Source of the DNA: Streptomyces sp. TS71-3
Lineage (GTDB): Bacteria > Actinomycetota > Actinomycetes > Streptomycetales > Streptomycetaceae
Reading direction: 5' to 3'
Assembly (NCBI RefSeq): GCF_018327685.1
Contig: NZ_BNEL01000003.1
Span: forward strand, 62,001 to 126,000
Length of the DNA stretch: 64,000 bases
In this document: positions 63,839 to 64,000 of the stretch, piece after piece
How positions within the stretch are numbered: position 1 is the first letter of the stretch
Layout of the letters: each line of letters starts with the position of its first letter
Translations under genes and position numbers: made by a program
The notes under the pieces: generated by a model
What the model saw: only the letters and a program-made list of their open reading frames with translations
Database searches by the model: none
Told to the model about the DNA's origin: nothing

Positions 63839-64000
63839 TCAGGGGGCCGGGGTCGGGCTGGAGGCGCCGGAGGCCCCGGCCGCACCGCCGGTCTTGCCGG
63901 ACTGCCCGCCGCGGTCCGCACGGTCGACGCTCTCCCACACGTGCGCGTACCAGGGCCGCATGGCGGGCGCGCGGCTGCTCTCGTCGGTGCCGGACCGCTC
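63839..64000 (-). CDS. FtsB/DivIC septum-formation initiator, C-terminal part
   Basis: 53 residues of the C-terminal tail are visible before the window edge: AMRPWYAHVWESVDRAD followed by a Gly/Ala/Ser/Pro-rich tail and a TGA stop at 63839. The PWYAxVWxSVDxAD tail is characteristic of Streptomyces FtsB-like proteins encoded just before DUF501. The membrane helix and coiled coil lie outside. Identification rests on this tail plus gene order. Confidence 0.7.
   Translation of the reverse strand, partial: ERSGTDESSRAPAMRPWYAHVWESVDRADRGGQSGKTGGAAGASGASSPTPAP

Overview
The window is high-GC actinobacterial chromosome, almost certainly Streptomyces. Most genes end nearly every codon in G or C. Characteristic loci are present: LytR-CpsA-Psr proteins, a SigB-type sigma factor with a partner-switching pair, GtrA next to purEK, a histidine-utilisation cluster, the bldA-type leucyl tRNA with anticodon UAA, and an ndh-ppx-DUF501-ftsB block at the right edge. 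From memory the gene order follows the core chromosome of S. coelicolor; I cannot name the species.

Layout. 1-2.9 kb: two LCP cell-wall ligases. 3.0-7.7 kb: a lower-GC island with a class III lanthipeptide operon (synthetase LanKC, a 46-residue precursor missed by ordinary ORF size limits, and a luciferase-like flavin oxidoreductase), bracketed by near-identical direct repeats. 7.7-9.6 kb: amidohydrolase, debris of a DUF6879 gene and a transposase, and a VOC protein. 9.9-12.8 kb: acyl-CoA dehydrogenase and UDP-glucose dehydrogenase. 13.0-17.0 kb: a five-gene ECF sigma / anti-sigma / ABC transporter operon. 17.3-23.6 kb: M19 dipeptidase, purE, a frameshifted purK, GtrA and a two-component system. 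Two MITE-like inverted-repeat elements sit here, each beginning in the stop codon of the preceding gene. 24.2-28.3 kb: POT peptide transporter and the sigma-factor partner-switching module.

28.4-28.9 kb: a 208-bp tandem array. 29-34.7 kb: histidine degradation (hutI, hutF, an M20 hydrolase, hutU). 35-40.8 kb: PLP decarboxylase, APC permease, a small membrane protein, an RpiR regulator and another small membrane protein. 41.6-45.9 kb: cystathionine beta-synthase, SGNH hydrolase and thiolase. 46-49.3 kb: small conserved proteins and a Bax-inhibitor-1 protein. 49.6-53.1 kb: 4-hydroxybenzoate hydroxylase with a divergent tandem-IclR regulator. 53.4-58.1 kb: a small protein, the bldA-type tRNA and a MacB/FtsX-type ABC exporter. 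58.4-64 kb: cyclopropane synthase, NADH dehydrogenase II, exopolyphosphatase, DUF501 and the C-terminus of FtsB.

Intergenic DNA is rich in one dispersed motif (core CGCAGTTCCCCGCGCCCC), often in inverted pairs or inside tandem duplications. The most promising undescribed system is the lanthipeptide operon; next are the MITE/stop-codon insertions, the purK frameshift, and three genes whose 3' ends with stop codon are tandemly reiterated.
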